Below the pieces are notes generated by a model. It did not search any database. It was given only the letters and a program-made list of their open reading frames with translations, and was not told where the DNA came from. Shown piece by piece: positions 27,010 through 35,590 of a stretch of DNA of 64,000 nucleotides. The stretch is taken from the NCBI GenBank assembly GCA_026400535.1, contig JAPLOU010000044.1, positions 1 through 64,000 on the forward strand, given 5' to 3'. A program made the translations under genes and the position numbers. The DNA comes from Hyphomicrobiales bacterium (GTDB lineage Bacteria > Pseudomonadota > Alphaproteobacteria > Rhizobiales > Beijerinckiaceae). Position 1 is the stretch's first letter, and every line of letters starts with the position of its first letter.

Positions 27010-27594
27010 ATGACCACAATCAAGAAGAGCGTCACGCGCCAGGGCTTCAGGACCGGCGAGCATGTTGTCTATCCGGCCCATGGTGTTGGACAGATCGTGG
27101 CGATTGAGGAACAGGAAGTCGCCGGGTTCAAACTCGAATTGTTTGTCGTCAACTTTTCGAAGGACAAGATGACGCTGCGTGTCCCGACCGCCAAAGCGGC
27201 GGCTGTCGGCATGCGGAAACTGGCCGACGAGCCGACTGTGGCCAAGGCGCTCGAAACCCTGACGGGCCGTGCACGCGTCAAGCGCACCATGTGGTCGCGC
27301 CGCGCCCAGGAGTATGAGGCGAAGATCAATTCGGGCGACATCATCGCCATTTCGGAAGTTGTCCGCGACCTGCATCGGTCCGAGGCACAGCCGGAGCAGT
27401 CATACTCGGAACGGCAGCTCTACGAGGCGGCGCTGGATCGCATGGTGCGCGAAATTGCCGCGGTCGACGATGTCACCGACACCGAGGCGCTGAAGAAAAT
27501 CGAGGGTCAACTCGCGAAGTCTCCGCGCCGCGCCGCAAAGGGTGCGGAAGAGGCCGAGACCGACGAAGCCGGCGACGAGGCACAAGCCGCCTGA
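27010..27594 (+). CDS. CarD-family transcriptional regulator
   Basis: 194 residues. The N-terminal CarD/TRCF RNA-polymerase-interaction domain (GEHVVYPAHGVGQIVAIEEQ) is followed by a helical DNA-binding domain (RRAQEYEAKINSGDIIAISEVVRDL). Such proteins bind the RNA polymerase beta subunit and stabilise open promoter complexes; in alphaproteobacteria they are linked to rRNA and stress control. ATG 27010 follows AGGAG. The C-terminal tail is acidic and Ala-rich (EEAETDEAGDEAQAA). An intrinsic terminator follows at 27622. Confidence 0.93.
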   Translation: MTTIKKSVTRQGFRTGEHVVYPAHGVGQIVAIEEQEVAGFKLELFVVNFSKDKMTLRVPTAKAAAVGMRKLADEPTVAKALETLTGRARVKRTMWSRRAQEYEAKINSGDIIAISEVVRDLHRSEAQPEQSYSERQLYEAALDRMVREIAAVDDVTDTEALKKIEGQLAKSPRRAAKGAEEAETDEAGDEAQAA

Positions 27595-27621
27595 CCAAGC
27601 CGGCCTTGCGATAAGGATGAA

Positions 27622-27650
27622 CCCGGCGCTTCGCGCCGGGATTTCTTTTT
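27622..27650 (+). terminator. Intrinsic terminator of carD
   Basis: CCCGGCG (27622-27628), loop CTTCG and CGCCGGG (27634-27640) form a 7-bp GC stem followed by ATTTCTTTTT. It separates carD from rpoH. Confidence 0.85.
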
Positions 27651-27769
27651 CACCTGCGTCAACCGGGCTGAAGGCTAGGGCCTGAAAAAGTAAAGAAGAC
27701 GTTAGGCCCGGTGATCCACCAGGACCCTTTGTCCGTAAGTATACGTAGTCTTGGGGAGCAGTACCGCGT

Positions 27770-28642
27770 ATGGCTGAGGTCGCCGGAGTTCAACGCAGTT
27801 TCATCAGGGCGGCGATGAACGCTCCCTTTCTTGAACGCGATGAGGAACGCGCCCTGGCCGTCCGTTGGAGAAACGACCGCGATGAGGTCGCCCTGCACCG
27901 CCTTGCGTCCGCCCATATGCGGCTGGTGATCGCCCTTGCCGCCCGGTTTCGGCACTACGGCCTGCCGATGGCGGACCTGGTTCAGGAAGGCCATATTGGC
28001 CTGCTTGAGGCAGCTGCTCGCTTCGAGCCGGACCGCGAGGTCCGCTTCTCGACCTACGCGACGTGGTGGATCAGGGCCTCCATTCAGGATTTCATCCTGC
28101 GCAACTGGTCGATCGTTCGCGGCGGCACAAGCTCCGCGCAGAAGGCGCTGTTCTTCAATCTTCGCCGACTGCGCGCCAGGTTGACGCGCAATGGCGACGA
28201 GCGCGTCAGCGACAAGGTTCACCAGCACATCGCGACGACGCTTGGCGTGTCGAAAGCTGATGTCGCGACGATGGACGCACGCCTTTCGGGACCGGACGTT
28301 TCGCTCAACGCACCGCTGGTCGACGATGACTCGGGAGCGTCTGCAGAGCGGATGGATTTCATTCCGGACAACGCGCCGTTGCAGGATGAGGTCGTCGGCG
28401 ACGGCATTGACAGCGAACGCCGGACAAAATGGCTGCGGGCGGCTCTGGCCGTCCTGTCGGAACGTGAAATGCGCATCCTTCAGGAACGCCGGCTCAGCGA
28501 TGAGCAGGCCACCCTTGAATCGCTCGGCGCGGTTCTCGGGATTTCCAAGGAACGTGTGCGCCAGATCGAGAACCGGGCCATCGAGAAACTCAAGCGGGCC
28601 CTTCTTGACCGGCACCCGAGACCCGAGGGCGCGCTGGTCTGA
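27770..28642 (+). CDS. rpoH: RNA polymerase sigma factor RpoH (sigma-32 family)
   Basis: 290 residues. Region 2 is clear (DLVQEGHIGLLEAAARFEPDR, then FSTYATWWIRASIQDFILRN), the RpoH box is QKALFFNLRRLR, and region 4 ends with GISKERVRQIENRAIEKLK. It directs transcription of heat-shock genes. Alphaproteobacteria commonly have two RpoH proteins; the short N-terminus and flanking genes suggest the RpoH2 type, but that is not certain. It converges on the M48 protease gene with only 7 bases between the stops. Confidence 0.93.
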   Translation: MAEVAGVQRSFIRAAMNAPFLERDEERALAVRWRNDRDEVALHRLASAHMRLVIALAARFRHYGLPMADLVQEGHIGLLEAAARFEPDREVRFSTYATWWIRASIQDFILRNWSIVRGGTSSAQKALFFNLRRLRARLTRNGDERVSDKVHQHIATTLGVSKADVATMDARLSGPDVSLNAPLVDDDSGASAERMDFIPDNAPLQDEVVGDGIDSERRTKWLRAALAVLSEREMRILQERRLSDEQATLESLGAVLGISKERVRQIENRAIEKLKRALLDRHPRPEGALV

Positions 28643-28649
28643 CCCGCGC

Positions 28650-30155
28650 TTACTCGGTGATGATCTTGTAGCGCTGGCCCGGCACCGGACCGGCATTGCG
28701 CTCCAGCCCATTGAGAATGACGAACTGCTCAAGCGGCCTGTCCTCGATCGCCATCTGCCCGGCCAGCGAGGTGAGCGTGTCGCTTGTGCCGGCGGTGACG
28801 ATCCTGAGGCGCAGCGGCCTCACGGCAGAAGCCTCGTCCGGGGAAAGCTGGCGGAAACTGGTGATCACCGCGCGGAACTGCCGGTCAAGATCGCCTTCCG
28901 GCTCCCTGGCGGCAAAGATGAATCGGTAGGTGCGCTGGTTGCTCTGGATAGCGGCAAGCCGGAAGGTCCAGTCTGTCCCCTTGCCTGAGGTCAGGGCGGC
29001 AGGCAGACCGTTCAGCGACAGACGCTCCACCGGCCCGGGCGTGACGCCTTCGATCCAGCCCGCGCCCACATAAGATTCGAGCGTCTGGTTGCCGTCGAGC
29101 TGGACACTGTCGAAGCGCATGGCCCGGCTGCCATTGCCGCCGACGCCGAGAACGGCATCGGCGGTGCTTTCAAGCGTCAGGCCCTCGGGAGCCATGAAGC
29201 TCAGGCCAAGCGCCGGATTGACATAGCGCCGCCCGCGCACGATGCCGTCCTTCGGCTCATCCCCAAAGGTCACCCCGTCCAGCGCAGCCAGCCAGCCGTC
29301 CCGGTCGCGGACGCCGAGGCCTGGCGCAGAAATCTGCCGGGCCGATGCCAGCGTCAGCTGGACGCGTTCGGTGGTGGACGGATGCGTTGACAGGATGTCG
29401 AGGCCGTTCTGCCCCGGCCGCTCGCCTATCAGCATGGACCGGTGACTGGTGGTACGGCCCAAGGAGGCCAGAAAGCGCGAGGCTCCGTAAGGATCATAGC
29501 CCGCCGCAGCGATGGCGCGCACGGCGATCAGGTCGGCCTCAAGCTCCTGCTGCCGCGAGAAACTGGCAATCGATATGCGTGAGCGCGCCTGGAGCAGCGC
29601 GCCTGCGACAGGGTCTTCGAGAACCTGCGAGACAACCCGCTGCACCAGCTCCGAGCGCTGCTGCAGCTCGGCCCGTTCGACCGCATGCCGCGCCTGCACA
29701 TGGGCGATCTCGTGCGCGATAACGGCCGCCATCTCGGACTTGTCATTGGCGAGCGCAAGCAGGCCGCGCGTCAGGTAGAGCCGTCCGTTGGGCAAGGCGA
29801 AGGCATTGACCACCGGCGAGTTCAGCAAGGTGACCTCATACTGGCTATCCGCCTTGCCCGAAGTCGCCGCCAGTTTGGCGATGATCTGCTCGATCGAGCG
29901 CTTGGCCGCCGGTGCGCGATACTCACCGCCGAAGGCGGACATCAACCGCAGATGTTCACGCTGGGCGGCCGCATCGATCGCATGGCCCGCTCCGTTTGCC
30001 TGCGCCGGCAGACGGGGCGGCGGCTCGGGCGGCAGGAACACCGGGCGCTCGCCCGCGCAGCCACCGAGGAGCGCCGCGGCCAGCAGCGCGGCGAGCACGG
30101 GGCGGACCCGCGCCGCCGCCAACAATCCTCGCCAGATGACCCTCACGCGTTTCAT
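28650..30155 (-). CDS. M48-family metalloprotease lipoprotein with C-terminal LysM-like region
   Basis: 501 residues. A lipoprotein signal (AALLAAALLGGC, lipobox LGGC) places it on the periplasmic face of a membrane. The zinc protease motif HEIAHVQARH and the third ligand region (QELEADLIAV) are intact. After the protease domain come a beta-rich segment and a C-terminal stretch (LEQFVILNGL...PGQRYKIIT) resembling a LysM-type fold. Relatives such as BepA/LoiP act in outer-membrane protein quality control. ATG 30155 is preferred because it gives a proper lipoprotein signal; a longer start at 30194 would add 13 residues. Confidence 0.9.
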   Translation of the reverse strand: MKRVRVIWRGLLAAARVRPVLAALLAAALLGGCAGERPVFLPPEPPPRLPAQANGAGHAIDAAAQREHLRLMSAFGGEYRAPAAKRSIEQIIAKLAATSGKADSQYEVTLLNSPVVNAFALPNGRLYLTRGLLALANDKSEMAAVIAHEIAHVQARHAVERAELQQRSELVQRVVSQVLEDPVAGALLQARSRISIASFSRQQELEADLIAVRAIAAAGYDPYGASRFLASLGRTTSHRSMLIGERPGQNGLDILSTHPSTTERVQLTLASARQISAPGLGVRDRDGWLAALDGVTFGDEPKDGIVRGRRYVNPALGLSFMAPEGLTLESTADAVLGVGGNGSRAMRFDSVQLDGNQTLESYVGAGWIEGVTPGPVERLSLNGLPAALTSGKGTDWTFRLAAIQSNQRTYRFIFAAREPEGDLDRQFRAVITSFRQLSPDEASAVRPLRLRIVTAGTSDTLTSLAGQMAIEDRPLEQFVILNGLERNAGPVPGQRYKIITE

Positions 30156-30165
30156 GCCCGCCGTT

Positions 30166-30537
30166 TCAATCCACTCTCTCGATGGAGCTTGCATCCGTGA
30201 CCAGCATGCGTGCGGGGTTGGCCGTCCCGATCACCCCGCGCGGCGTAGAAGTCTGGCCACGAAGGCTGTCGCATGTCCAGCCCTTCCGCTCCAGCTCACG
30301 CCAGACCGGAAGGCTGCGCTCAGCGCGCGCGCCGACATGCACAAGGGCCGCCCGCCGGGTTTGTCCGACATGGCTGACCCGCCGCTGCATCACCACCATT
30401 TCCCCTGCCCGGCCCGCGAGGACCTGCCGTTGTATCGCGTCCATAAGACCCCAACCGACTCCAGCCCACAGGCTGCGCGCCGCCGTGCGGGCTGCTGCTT
30501 CGGTTTCAAAGTATGGATTACGGCAGTTTGGCGGCAT
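30166..30537 (-). CDS. Small hypothetical protein
   Basis: 123 residues, no family recognised. The reading is protein-like, with an Ala/Arg-rich helical start (TEAAARTAARSLWAGVGWGL) and a segment QRRVSHVGQTRRAALVHVGA. It follows the next hypothetical gene after about 10 bases in the same direction, and ends 11 bases before the protease gene's preferred start. No good ribosome site is seen. A role cannot be inferred. Confidence 0.4.
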   Translation of the reverse strand: MPPNCRNPYFETEAAARTAARSLWAGVGWGLMDAIQRQVLAGRAGEMVVMQRRVSHVGQTRRAALVHVGARAERSLPVWRELERKGWTCDSLRGQTSTPRGVIGTANPARMLVTDASSIERVD

Positions 30538-30546
30538 TTCTGCGGG

Positions 30547-30936
30547 CTACACCATGGCAACGCCGAATTCCAGCAGGCTCAAGGCCAGATCACGCCCGGG
30601 ATCAGGACCCTGTGACACAGCTGCAACCGCAACGCGTCCCCACCGGTCCGGTGCCCAGGACGGCTCAAGAAGCGCAACGGCTGCCCCGGGCCAGGGCGAC
30701 AGTACACGGCTCGATGTCCCTTCGCTGCCGGCCGGGGGGCGAACACGCATGCCCGAAAGCCGCCCGCGGCCGCCATCACTCAGAAGCATGTTGCCCTGCG
30801 CCGTCCTGCTATCGAACAACAGGAAAGACAGCTCCCGGGTTGGCCAGCCACAGGCCAAGGCCAAGGCCGGACAGATGATCAGCAAGCCCGCCACCAGAGC
30901 ATGGACCGCATGCCCCAGGAGCTTGCAATCACCCAT
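30547..30936 (-). CDS. Small exported hypothetical protein coupled to the TauE/SafE gene
   Basis: 129 residues. A hydrophobic N-terminal segment (ALVAGLLIICPALALACG) looks like a signal peptide, followed by a Gly/Pro/Arg-rich domain of about 100 residues. Its ATG overlaps the stop of the TauE/SafE permease gene by one base (TGATG), which suggests translational coupling and a shared function. I recognise no family. Confidence 0.5.
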   Translation of the reverse strand: MGDCKLLGHAVHALVAGLLIICPALALACGWPTRELSFLLFDSRTAQGNMLLSDGGRGRLSGMRVRPPAGSEGTSSRVLSPWPGAAVALLEPSWAPDRWGRVAVAAVSQGPDPGRDLALSLLEFGVAMV

Positions 30937-31769
30937 CAGCGGCCTGTCGCCAGACTGTAGAGGAAGCGGAGGCAGACGATCAGCAGGAAGATGCCGAAGG
31001 CAAGTTCAAGTCGCCGCCGCGGCAGCCTGTGCGCGAGGCTGGCGCCAAGCGGAGCGGTGAAGATGCTGGCGGGCACGATGCAGGAGAACGCGATCAACGA
31101 GACATAGCCCAGCGAGCCTGGCGGCAGGATCGCCATCTTCGGCCAGCCGGCAAAAACATAGCCCAGAGCGCCCGGGATGGCGATGATCACGCCGAGGCCG
31201 GCCGAGGTCGACACGGCCTGCCGGATATCACGCCCGTAAAGCATCATGAAGATGTTCGAGATCTGGCCCCCGCCAATCCCCATCAGCGAGGACATGGCCC
31301 CGATGAGCCCGCCCAACAGCCGCATGACCCCGTTTGACGGCAGCGTGTCCGAAATCTTCCACTTGTCGTTGCCAAACAGCAGGCGCGCGGCGGAAGCACC
31401 GGCAACAACGACAAACACGATCTTGAACAGGCCCGCCGGCGCATAACGCGCCACCACGCTGCCCACAATGACGCCCAGCAGAACCGGAACCGCCCAGAGC
31501 CGGAGAATGTCCTGCTCGACGAGGCCCTTGCTCAGATGCTTACGAAAGGAACTGATGGCCGTCGGGATGATCGCCATCAGGGACGTGCCGACGCACAAGG
31601 GCATCCGCACCTCAGCCGGCACGCCCACCACGCCGAAGACCTCATAGAGGATCGGCACCATGACGGCTCCGCCGCCGACGCCAAACAGCCCGGCCAGCAG
31701 GCCGGTCACGGCGCCTCCGGCCAGAAGCGCGAGGGCCATCAGGCCCAGTTCAAGCATGGTCGATGTCAT
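30936..31769 (-). CDS. Sulfite exporter TauE/SafE (TSUP) family permease
   Basis: 277 residues, mostly transmembrane helices. The family motif GLLAGLFGVGGGAVMVP opens the first repeat and GIGGGQISNIF the second. TSUP proteins move sulfite, sulfoacetate or related anions across the inner membrane. ATG 31769 is chosen over an upstream in-frame start (31841) because CAGGG lies ahead and the N-terminus then begins just before the first helix. A sulfonate-linked role would fit region A, but the two loci are 23 kb apart and TSUP substrates vary. Confidence 0.9.
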   Translation of the reverse strand: MTSTMLELGLMALALLAGGAVTGLLAGLFGVGGGAVMVPILYEVFGVVGVPAEVRMPLCVGTSLMAIIPTAISSFRKHLSKGLVEQDILRLWAVPVLLGVIVGSVVARYAPAGLFKIVFVVVAGASAARLLFGNDKWKISDTLPSNGVMRLLGGLIGAMSSLMGIGGGQISNIFMMLYGRDIRQAVSTSAGLGVIIAIPGALGYVFAGWPKMAILPPGSLGYVSLIAFSCIVPASIFTAPLGASLAHRLPRRRLELAFGIFLLIVCLRFLYSLATGR

Positions 31770-31935
31770 GGAGCCCTGTTGCTGGCGGTTCGAGCGATGA
31801 ACATGCGGTGCCTCTGTGCGACAGCGGCGCGCGCCCCGCAAGGGTGATAGCCGCAGGGCAGCATGCGCTCAACGGACGGATGATGGGCAAGGCCTCTTCA
31901 CCACTGTCCAAATCATGCTAAGGGAGAGCCCGTGC

Positions 31936-32012
31936 GGTTCCGTAGCTCAGCAGGATAGAGCAGTGGTTTCCTAAACCAAAGGTCAGGGGTTCGAATCCCT
32001 TCGGGACCGCCA
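31936..32012 (+). tRNA. tRNA-Arg (anticodon CCT)
   Basis: A complete 77-base cloverleaf. The acceptor is GGTTCCG paired with CGGGACC (one G-T pair), then T8 A9, D-arm GCTC/GAGC, anticodon loop TTCCTAA giving CCT, T-arm AGGGG-TTCGAAT-CCCTT, and an encoded CCA end. It reads AGG codons. The first anticodon-stem pair (G-A) is mismatched by my alignment. It is oriented opposite to both neighbouring genes. Confidence 0.95.
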
Positions 32013-32039
32013 CGACCCCTTCGCCATGGCCATGACAGG

Positions 32040-33092
32040 TCAGTGCCCCTTCGGCCCGCCCGCTTCAAGCGATCGGCTCCAGCGCGACAGGGCAAAGCAG
32101 ATCAGCCAGTATATGGTTCCGGCGAACAGGTAGGCTTCCATGTTCATGCCGACCCAGGCCGGGTCCGCGAGCGAACTCTGGGCAATGCCGAGCAGGTCGA
32201 GGATCGAGACGACCAGCACGAGCGTCGTGTTCTTGACCAGCGCGATGAACTCGTTGGTCATGGCCGGCAGCGAGATGCGCAGCGCCTGCGGCAATGTGAT
32301 CAGGCCCGTGGTCTGCCAGTAGCCGAGACCGAGTGCGGAAGCGGCCTCCGCCTGGCCCCTGGGCAGGGCCTGCAGGCCCCCGCGCACCGCCTCCGCCATG
32401 TAGGCGGCGATGACAAGGCCAAGGCCGATGATGGCGCGCGCCAGCCGGTCGACGCCGACGCCGGCCGGCATGACCAGCGGCAGCAGCAGCGAGGCAAGAA
32501 AGATCACCGCGATGATCGGAACCCCGCGCCAGAACTCGATGAACACCACCGACAAGGTCCGGATCAAGGGCAGGCGCGATTGCCGCCCCAGCGCGAGCAG
32601 GATGCCCAGCGGCACGGCGATCAGCCCGGCATAGATGGCGATGAAGAGCGTCAGCATCAGCCCGCCCCAGGCCCGCGTCTCGACGGCGGCAAGCCCATAG
32701 CCGCCCCCGATCAGCCAGACGCCCAGCGGCGGCAGAACCAGCAGCGCCGCGATTGCGAGCCGCAGCCGCGCCCTGCCGGTCAGGACAAACAGCGGCGCAA
32801 TGGCCGCCAGCGACACAAGTCCGAACAGATTGGGCCGCCAGCGCTCGGCCACTGGATAGAACCCGTACATGAACTGGCCGAAACGGGCGCGGATAAAGAC
32901 CCAGCAGGCACCGCCCGGGGCGCAATCGGCGCGCGTCTCGCCGGTCCAGGTCGCATTGACGAGGGCCCAGCGCATGAATGGCGTCAGCAGCCAGATCACG
33001 CAGGCGGCGATCGCCAGCGTGATCGCGGTCTGCGCCGGGGTCGAGAACAGGCGCTTGCGCCATAGCCGCAGGGAGCCAGGGGTTGCGCTCAT
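32040..33092 (-). CDS. aapM: General L-amino-acid ABC transporter permease (AapM-like)
   Basis: 350 residues. An N-terminal extension with membrane helices is followed by a HisM/GlnP-type permease domain with the EAA-like loop (QAEAASALGLGYWQTTGLITLPQALR). The extra helices and length match AapM of the rhizobial general amino-acid transporter. ATG 33092 overlaps the AapQ stop (33089-33091). It ends just before the tRNA gene on the opposite strand. No AapP ATPase gene follows. Confidence 0.88.
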   Translation of the reverse strand: MSATPGSLRLWRKRLFSTPAQTAITLAIAACVIWLLTPFMRWALVNATWTGETRADCAPGGACWVFIRARFGQFMYGFYPVAERWRPNLFGLVSLAAIAPLFVLTGRARLRLAIAALLVLPPLGVWLIGGGYGLAAVETRAWGGLMLTLFIAIYAGLIAVPLGILLALGRQSRLPLIRTLSVVFIEFWRGVPIIAVIFLASLLLPLVMPAGVGVDRLARAIIGLGLVIAAYMAEAVRGGLQALPRGQAEAASALGLGYWQTTGLITLPQALRISLPAMTNEFIALVKNTTLVLVVSILDLLGIAQSSLADPAWVGMNMEAYLFAGTIYWLICFALSRWSRSLEAGGPKGH

Positions 33093-34246
33093 CGCGTCAC
33101 CACTGCGATGCGGGCGTTGTACCAGTTCATCAGCGCCGACACGATCAGCCCGAAGAACAGGTACACGGCCAGTGTCATGGCAATGATCTCGATGGCCTGG
33201 CCGGTGTCGTTGAGTGCCGACCCCATGAACAGGCTGACCACATCTGGATAGGCGATGGCCGCGCCGAACGACGAGTTCTTCAGCACGTTGAGATACTGGC
33301 TGGTCATCGGCGGGACCATCACGCGCATCGCCTGCGGGATGACGACGAACCGGAGGATCTGGCCAGGCTTCAACCCGAGCGAGGCAGCCGCCTCGCGCTG
33401 GCCCTTGGCCACCGCGCTGATGCCGCCGCGCACGATCTCGGCGACGAAACCAGCCGTATAGGTCACCAGGGCGGCCAGCAGCGCAACGAATTCGGGGATG
33501 ATCACAAAGCCGCCGCGCAGGTTGAAGCGCCCGGCCTGCGGCATGTCCCAGCCGGTGGAGCGCGCCGCCCACACAAGCGCCGCGATGGGCACGAGGACAC
33601 ACAGCACAAGGCCGATGGCCAGCACCGGCGTGTCGGCGCCGGTCTCGGCCTTGCGGCGCACAGCAAGGCGCGACACCAGCCATTGGGCTGTGAAGGCGAG
33701 CACGATGACCGCCAGCGCCCAAGGGAACGGTGCGCCACTGGTTGCAGCCGGCACCGTCAGGCCGCGGTTGTTGAGGAAGATTGCCGAGAACAGGCTGAGG
33801 CTGTCACGCGGCTGAGGCAAGGCGGCGATGACGCCAAAATACCAGAACAGCACGAAGAACAGCAGCGGGATGTTGCGCACGAACTCGACATAGGCTCCGG
33901 CGATGGCCGACAGCAGCCAGTGCGAGGACAGGCGCGCGAGACCGATCAGGAAGCCGAGCAGCGTCGCCAGCAGCATCGAGATCAGCGACACGAACACGGT
34001 GTTGGTCACACCGGCCCAGAACAGGGCCAAGATGTTGTCGGAGGACTTGTAGCCTGTCAGCGTAAAGGGAACATCGATGCCTGCCGAGCGCCACAGGAAG
34101 TCGAAGCCGGAGGCGATGCCGGCATTGACCATGTTCTGCGAGGCGTTGCGCACGAAAAAGACTGTCAGCCCGACCAGAGCCGCCGAGATCACGACCTGCC
34201 AGAACAGGTCGCGCATCCTTGCGTCATAGAACAGGCGGCGGAGCAT
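33089..34246 (-). CDS. aapQ: General L-amino-acid ABC transporter permease (AapQ-like)
   Basis: 385 residues. The protein has long N-terminal helices, a central periplasmic loop and a permease domain with the EAA loop (QREAAASLGLKPGQILRFVVIPQAMR). It pairs with AapM to form the channel. ATG 34246 is taken as the start; a TTG at 34267 would add seven residues. It follows aapJ after about 240 bases containing a hairpin at 34394-34416. The linkage to dgcN/dgcA suggests D-glutamate or acidic amino acids as cargo, by inference. Confidence 0.88.
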   Translation of the reverse strand: MLRRLFYDARMRDLFWQVVISAALVGLTVFFVRNASQNMVNAGIASGFDFLWRSAGIDVPFTLTGYKSSDNILALFWAGVTNTVFVSLISMLLATLLGFLIGLARLSSHWLLSAIAGAYVEFVRNIPLLFFVLFWYFGVIAALPQPRDSLSLFSAIFLNNRGLTVPAATSGAPFPWALAVIVLAFTAQWLVSRLAVRRKAETGADTPVLAIGLVLCVLVPIAALVWAARSTGWDMPQAGRFNLRGGFVIIPEFVALLAALVTYTAGFVAEIVRGGISAVAKGQREAAASLGLKPGQILRFVVIPQAMRVMVPPMTSQYLNVLKNSSFGAAIAYPDVVSLFMGSALNDTGQAIEIIAMTLAVYLFFGLIVSALMNWYNARIAVVTR

Positions 34247-34393
34247 GGTCGCGGGTGTCCGGATCAAACAGCTCGATGCGAGCCAACGCTTCTGTCACGA
34301 TCATCGGGAAGCGCGCTCAACGATTGTCCTTGGTGTCGTGACCGCGCTTCTGGTGGTCATCTCGGTTTGGAGAAACTTCAGACCACGGCCCCG

Positions 34394-34416
34394 ATCACCG
34401 GCACGAGGCCGGTGAT
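34394..34416 (-). other. Intercistronic hairpin between aapJ and aapQ
   Basis: ATCACCGGC (34394-34402) and GCCGGTGAT (34408-34416) give a perfect 9-bp stem with a 5-base loop. On the leftward transcript no U-run follows. As with 5505-5537, it directly follows a binding-protein gene and may protect that part of the mRNA. Confidence 0.65.
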
Positions 34417-34488
34417 GACAATGAATCTTGCCGCGCCAAGGACAAGGGAACTGGCCCGCATCAAAGACTGAAGCGAACCGTGACCAGA

Positions 34489-35526
34489 TCACTGGAATGG
34501 CGGGGTGAACAGCAGTCCGCCCTTCGTCCACAGCGCATTCTGGCCACGTTCGAGCTTGAGCGAGGAGTCCTTGCCGACCGTGCGGTCGAAGCTCTCGCCG
34601 TAATTGCCGACGGCCTTGATGGCGTTGTACATCCAGTCATTCGACAGGCCGAGCATCTGGCCGAAATTGCCTTCGGCGCCGAGCAGGCGGCGCACCTCGG
34701 CATTCTTCGAGTTGGCCCGCATGTCGTCGACATTCTTCGACGTCACGCCAAGGTTCTCGGCGGCGATCATGCCGTTCAGAACCCAGCGCACCACGGCCTG
34801 CCAACGCTCGTCGCCATAGCGCGTCACAGGCCCTTGCGGATCATTGGAGATCGGCTCGGCCATGATGATGTGGTCATCGGGCGTCTTCAGTTTGGCGCGC
34901 TGCCCGGCAAGGGCTCCAACGCCGGCGGTATAGGCGTCGCAGCGTCCGGCATCATAGGCGGCGATGGCGTCGTCGTTCTTCTGGAAGTTGGTGATGGTGA
35001 CCTTCAGGTTGCGCTCGCGGAACCAGTCGGCAGCGTTCTTCTCTTCGGTCGATCCGGCCGCGACGCAGACAGAGGCGCCGTCAAGGTCCTTGGCGGCGGT
35101 GGCCTTGGAGGCCTTGCGCACGATGAAGGTCTGGCCTTCATAGAAGTTGATGCCCTGGAAGTTCACGCCCAGCGTCGCATTGCGCGAAAAGGTGATGGTG
35201 GTGTTGCGCGAAAGCAGGTCAACCTGGCCCGATTGCAACACCGGCCAGCGCTGCTGAACCGTCGTGGGGGTGAACTTCACCTTGCCGGCATCGCCGAGAA
35301 CGGCCGCCGCGAGCGCCCGGCAGTAGTCCACGTCAAGGCCGCTCCACTCGCCCTTGTCGTTCGGGAACGAGAAACCCGGCACCCCGACATGCACGCCGCA
35401 TTCGAGATTGCCGCGGACGCGGATGGCCTCCAGCGTCGGGCTTGGCACCAGCGTTTGCGCCACGGCGGCCCCGCCAGCCAGTATGGCCGTTGCGGCGATC
35501 ACAGTCGTCAGATTGGTCTTGGTCAT
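34489..35526 (-). CDS. aapJ: Amino-acid ABC transporter binding protein (AapJ-like)
   Basis: 345 residues. A signal peptide (TVIAATAILAGGAAVAQ) is followed by a family-3 solute-binding domain (VRGNLECGVHVGVPGFSFPN, GEWSGLDVDYCRALAAAVLGD). It captures amino acids in the periplasm for AapQM. ATG 35526 follows AGGGA. It lies about 65 bases after dgcA in the same direction, placing transport and D-glutamate processing in one operon. Confidence 0.9.
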   Translation of the reverse strand: MTKTNLTTVIAATAILAGGAAVAQTLVPSPTLEAIRVRGNLECGVHVGVPGFSFPNDKGEWSGLDVDYCRALAAAVLGDAGKVKFTPTTVQQRWPVLQSGQVDLLSRNTTITFSRNATLGVNFQGINFYEGQTFIVRKASKATAAKDLDGASVCVAAGSTEEKNAADWFRERNLKVTITNFQKNDDAIAAYDAGRCDAYTAGVGALAGQRAKLKTPDDHIIMAEPISNDPQGPVTRYGDERWQAVVRWVLNGMIAAENLGVTSKNVDDMRANSKNAEVRRLLGAEGNFGQMLGLSNDWMYNAIKAVGNYGESFDRTVGKDSSLKLERGQNALWTKGGLLFTPPFQ

Positions 35527-35590
35527 GGTCACATCATCCCTGTTCTTGTTGTCGAAATCGCGCATCGCTCCGGCCCGTGTCCGGATACGA

